64,000 nt of DNA from Streptomyces sp. TRM70350 (GTDB lineage: Bacteria > Actinomycetota > Actinomycetes > Streptomycetales > Streptomycetaceae), in assembly GCF_019219825.1 (NCBI RefSeq), contig NZ_JAHUXH010000013.1, positions 140,196 to 204,195 on the forward strand. The letters run 5' to 3'. Under the pieces are notes generated by a model that saw nothing but the letters and a program-made list of their open reading frames with translations, searched no databases and was not told where the DNA came from. The number at the start of each line of letters is the position of its first letter. Positions within the stretch are counted from its first letter, which is position 1. Shown piece after piece: positions 62,072-64,000 of the stretch. Both the position numbers and the translations under genes were made by a program.

Positions 62072-63757
62072 TTGAGTCATCCGCATCCTGAACTCGGCCC
62101 GCCCCCGCCGCTCCCCGAAGGCGGCCTGAGGGTCACCCCGCTCGGCGGCCTCGGTGAAATCGGCCGGAACATGACGGTCTTCGAGTACGGCGGCCGCCTG
62201 CTGATCGTCGACTGCGGAGTGCTCTTCCCCGAGGAGGAGCAGCCCGGAATCGACTTGATCCTGCCGGACTTCTCGTCCATCCGGGACCGCCTCGACGACA
62301 TCGACGGCATTGTCCTCACCCACGGCCACGAGGACCACATCGGCGGCGTCCCCTTCCTGCTCCGCGAGAAGCCGGACATCCCGCTGATCGGCTCCAAGCT
62401 GACCCTCGCCCTGATCGAGGCCAAGCTCCAGGAACACCGCATCCGCCCCTACACGCTAGAGGTCGCCGAGGGCCACCGTGAGCGCATCGGCCCCTTCGAC
62501 TGCGAGTTCGTCGCGGTCAACCACTCCATCCCGGACGCGCTCGCGGTCGCCATCCGCACCCCCGCCGGCCTGGTCGTGCACACCGGCGACTTCAAGATGG
62601 ACCAGCTCCCGCTGGACAACCGTCTCACCGACCTCCACGCGTTCGCACGGCTGAGCGAGGAAGGCATCGACCTCCTCCTCAGCGACTCCACGAACGCCGA
62701 GGTCCCCGGCTTCACCCCGCACGAGCGCGACATCTCCAATGTCCTGCGCCAGGTCTTCGCGTCCGCCCGCAAGCGGATCATCGTGGCGAGCTTCGCCAGC
62801 CACGTCCACCGCATCCAGCAGATCCTGGACGCCGCCCACGAGTACGGCCGCCGGGTCGCCTTCGTCGGCCGCTCCATGGTCCGCAACATGGGCATCGCCA
62901 GGGACCTCGGCTACCTGAAGGTCCCGCCGGGCCTCGTCGTCGACGTCAAGACACTCGACGACCTCCCGGACAGCGAGGTCGTCCTCGTCTGCACGGGCTC
63001 GCAGGGCGAACCGATGGCCGCGCTGTCCCGCATGGCCAACCGGGACCACCAGATCCGGATCGTCGAGGGCGACACGGTGATCCTGGCGTCGTCCCTGATC
63101 CCCGGCAACGAGAACGCGGTCTACCGCGTCATCAACGGCCTCACCCGCTGGGGCGCCAACGTCGTCCACAAGGGCAACGCCAAGGTCCACGTCTCCGGCC
63201 ACGCGTCGGCGGGCGAGCTCCTGTACTTCTACAACATCTGCCGGCCGCGCAACCTGATGCCGGTCCACGGTGAATGGCGCCACCTGCGCGCCAACGCCGA
63301 GCTGGGCGCCCTCACCGGTGTCCCGCACGACCGCATCGTGATCGCCGAGGACGGCGTCGCCGTCGACCTCGTCGAGGGCAAGGCCAAGATCTCCGGCAAG
63401 GTCCAGGCGGGCTATGTGTACGTCGACGGCCTCTCGGTCGGCGACGTCGGCGAGCCGGCGCTGAAGGACCGCAAGATCCTCGGCGAGGAGGGCATCATCT
63501 CGGTCTTCGTCGTCATGGACTCGTCCACCGGCAAGATCACGGGTGGCCCGCACGTCCAGGCTCGCGGCTCCGGCATCGAGGACGCGGCCTTCGTCGACGT
63601 CCTCCCGAAGATCACCGAAGCCCTGGAGCGCTCGGCGCAGGACGGCGTCGTGGAGCCCCACCAGCTGCAGCAACTGATCCGTCGCACGCTGGGCAAGTGG
63701 GTCTCCGACACGTATCGCCGCAGGCCGATGATCCTTCCGGTGGTCGTGGAGGTCTGA
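62072..63757 (+). CDS. rnj: ribonuclease J
   Basis: A 561-aa metallo-beta-lactamase/beta-CASP nuclease with endo- and 5'-exonuclease activity in RNA turnover. The zinc motif is THGHEDHIGG; further ligands are in HTGDFKMD. The beta-CASP part contains ASFASHVHRIQQ and GHASAGEL, and a C-terminal domain ends at RRRPMILPVVVEV. The TTG start at 62072 is chosen from GAGGAG 8 bp upstream. A strong hairpin precedes the SD and a very strong terminator follows the gene. Confidence 0.95.
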   Translation: MSHPHPELGPPPPLPEGGLRVTPLGGLGEIGRNMTVFEYGGRLLIVDCGVLFPEEEQPGIDLILPDFSSIRDRLDDIDGIVLTHGHEDHIGGVPFLLREKPDIPLIGSKLTLALIEAKLQEHRIRPYTLEVAEGHRERIGPFDCEFVAVNHSIPDALAVAIRTPAGLVVHTGDFKMDQLPLDNRLTDLHAFARLSEEGIDLLLSDSTNAEVPGFTPHERDISNVLRQVFASARKRIIVASFASHVHRIQQILDAAHEYGRRVAFVGRSMVRNMGIARDLGYLKVPPGLVVDVKTLDDLPDSEVVLVCTGSQGEPMAALSRMANRDHQIRIVEGDTVILASSLIPGNENAVYRVINGLTRWGANVVHKGNAKVHVSGHASAGELLYFYNICRPRNLMPVHGEWRHLRANAELGALTGVPHDRIVIAEDGVAVDLVEGKAKISGKVQAGYVYVDGLSVGDVGEPALKDRKILGEEGIISVFVVMDSSTGKITGGPHVQARGSGIEDAAFVDVLPKITEALERSAQDGVVEPHQLQQLIRRTLGKWVSDTYRRRPMILPVVVEV

Positions 63758-63788
63758 CCCGCGTACGACCCCTTCATACGCGCGCAGT

Positions 63789-63830
63789 TGGAGCGGGGCG
63801 CCTCGATTTGCATCGAGGCGCCCCGCTCCA
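63789..63830 (+). terminator. strong terminator after rnj
   Basis: A 19-bp perfect stem, TGGAGCGGGGCGCCTCGAT (63789-63807) with ATCGAGGCGCCCCGCTCCA (63812-63830), and the tetraloop TTGC. It lies 31 bp after the stop. Confidence 0.9.
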
Positions 63831-64000
63831 GTACGTTTACGGCTCGCTCCCCCGGGAACCCGGCCACTGCGTGCGCCGGAGACAGTCTCCGGAGCGGGGC
63901 GCAAATTCCGACTCAGAGTCTCTGATAAAGTCGGGAGCGCCGGAAAGGGAAACGCGGAAGCGGGAACCTGGAAAGCACCGAGGAAATCGGATCGAGAAAT
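63831..64000 (+). other. gene-free region before the next gene
   Basis: The last 170 bp contain no gene. AGTCTCTGATAAAGTCGG near 63915-63932 has a TGATAAAGT stretch that could be a -10 region for a gene starting beyond the window (ftsK-type in related genomes, by synteny). Confidence 0.4.

Overview
This is a high-GC actinobacterial chromosome segment, almost certainly from a Streptomyces. The evidence is GC-rich codon use, frequent GTG/TTG starts, and a gene order (dxr - site-2 protease - ispG - proS - rimP-nusA-ylxR-infB-DUF503-rbfA-truB - ribF, then an ESX locus, then rpsO-pnp - M16 protease - dapB - thyX - dapA - rnj) that matches the Streptomyces core chromosome as I know it. No plasmid, phage, rRNA, tRNA or CRISPR features were seen.

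Layout. 1-2591: a carbohydrate unit with a GH31 glycosidase (cut by the left edge), its LacI-type repressor and two palindromic operators. 2592-12037: an acyl-CoA dehydrogenase, two MEP-pathway genes (dxr, ispG) around a RseP-like protease, two GNAT acetyltransferases and proS. 12095-14345 (minus strand): an APH-fold protein lacking its catalytic residues, a DUF4439 ferritin-like protein, a chimeric ORF that looks like the scar of a collapsed tandem duplication, and a lipoprotein. 14540-21526: the translation/ribosome-maturation operon. 21803-26386: a large degenerate protease-NTPase fusion and ribF.

26467-52644 is a type VII (ESX) secretion locus. Core genes are eccE, eccB, mycP, eccC, eccD, an EspI-like ATPase and two adjacent WXG100 genes. 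Inserted between the core genes is an accessory module (about 36.3-44.0 kb): a lipoprotein, a 757-aa WXG-containing protein, three further small or large secretion-associated proteins and a second mycosin. Two satellite genes of this locus are broken by several frameshifts: a two-TM protein after mycP1 and a beta-propeller protein after eccD. An IS5-family transposase remnant follows the first, and a GNAT fragment lies after eccC. The core secretion genes look intact.

52689-64000: a DUF397 protein, rpsO-pnp with strong intergenic hairpins, an M16 protease, dapB and dapA (lysine/diaminopimelate), small membrane proteins, thyX, and RNase J with a hairpin abutting its ribosome-binding site. The window ends with a strong terminator and the upstream region of the next gene.
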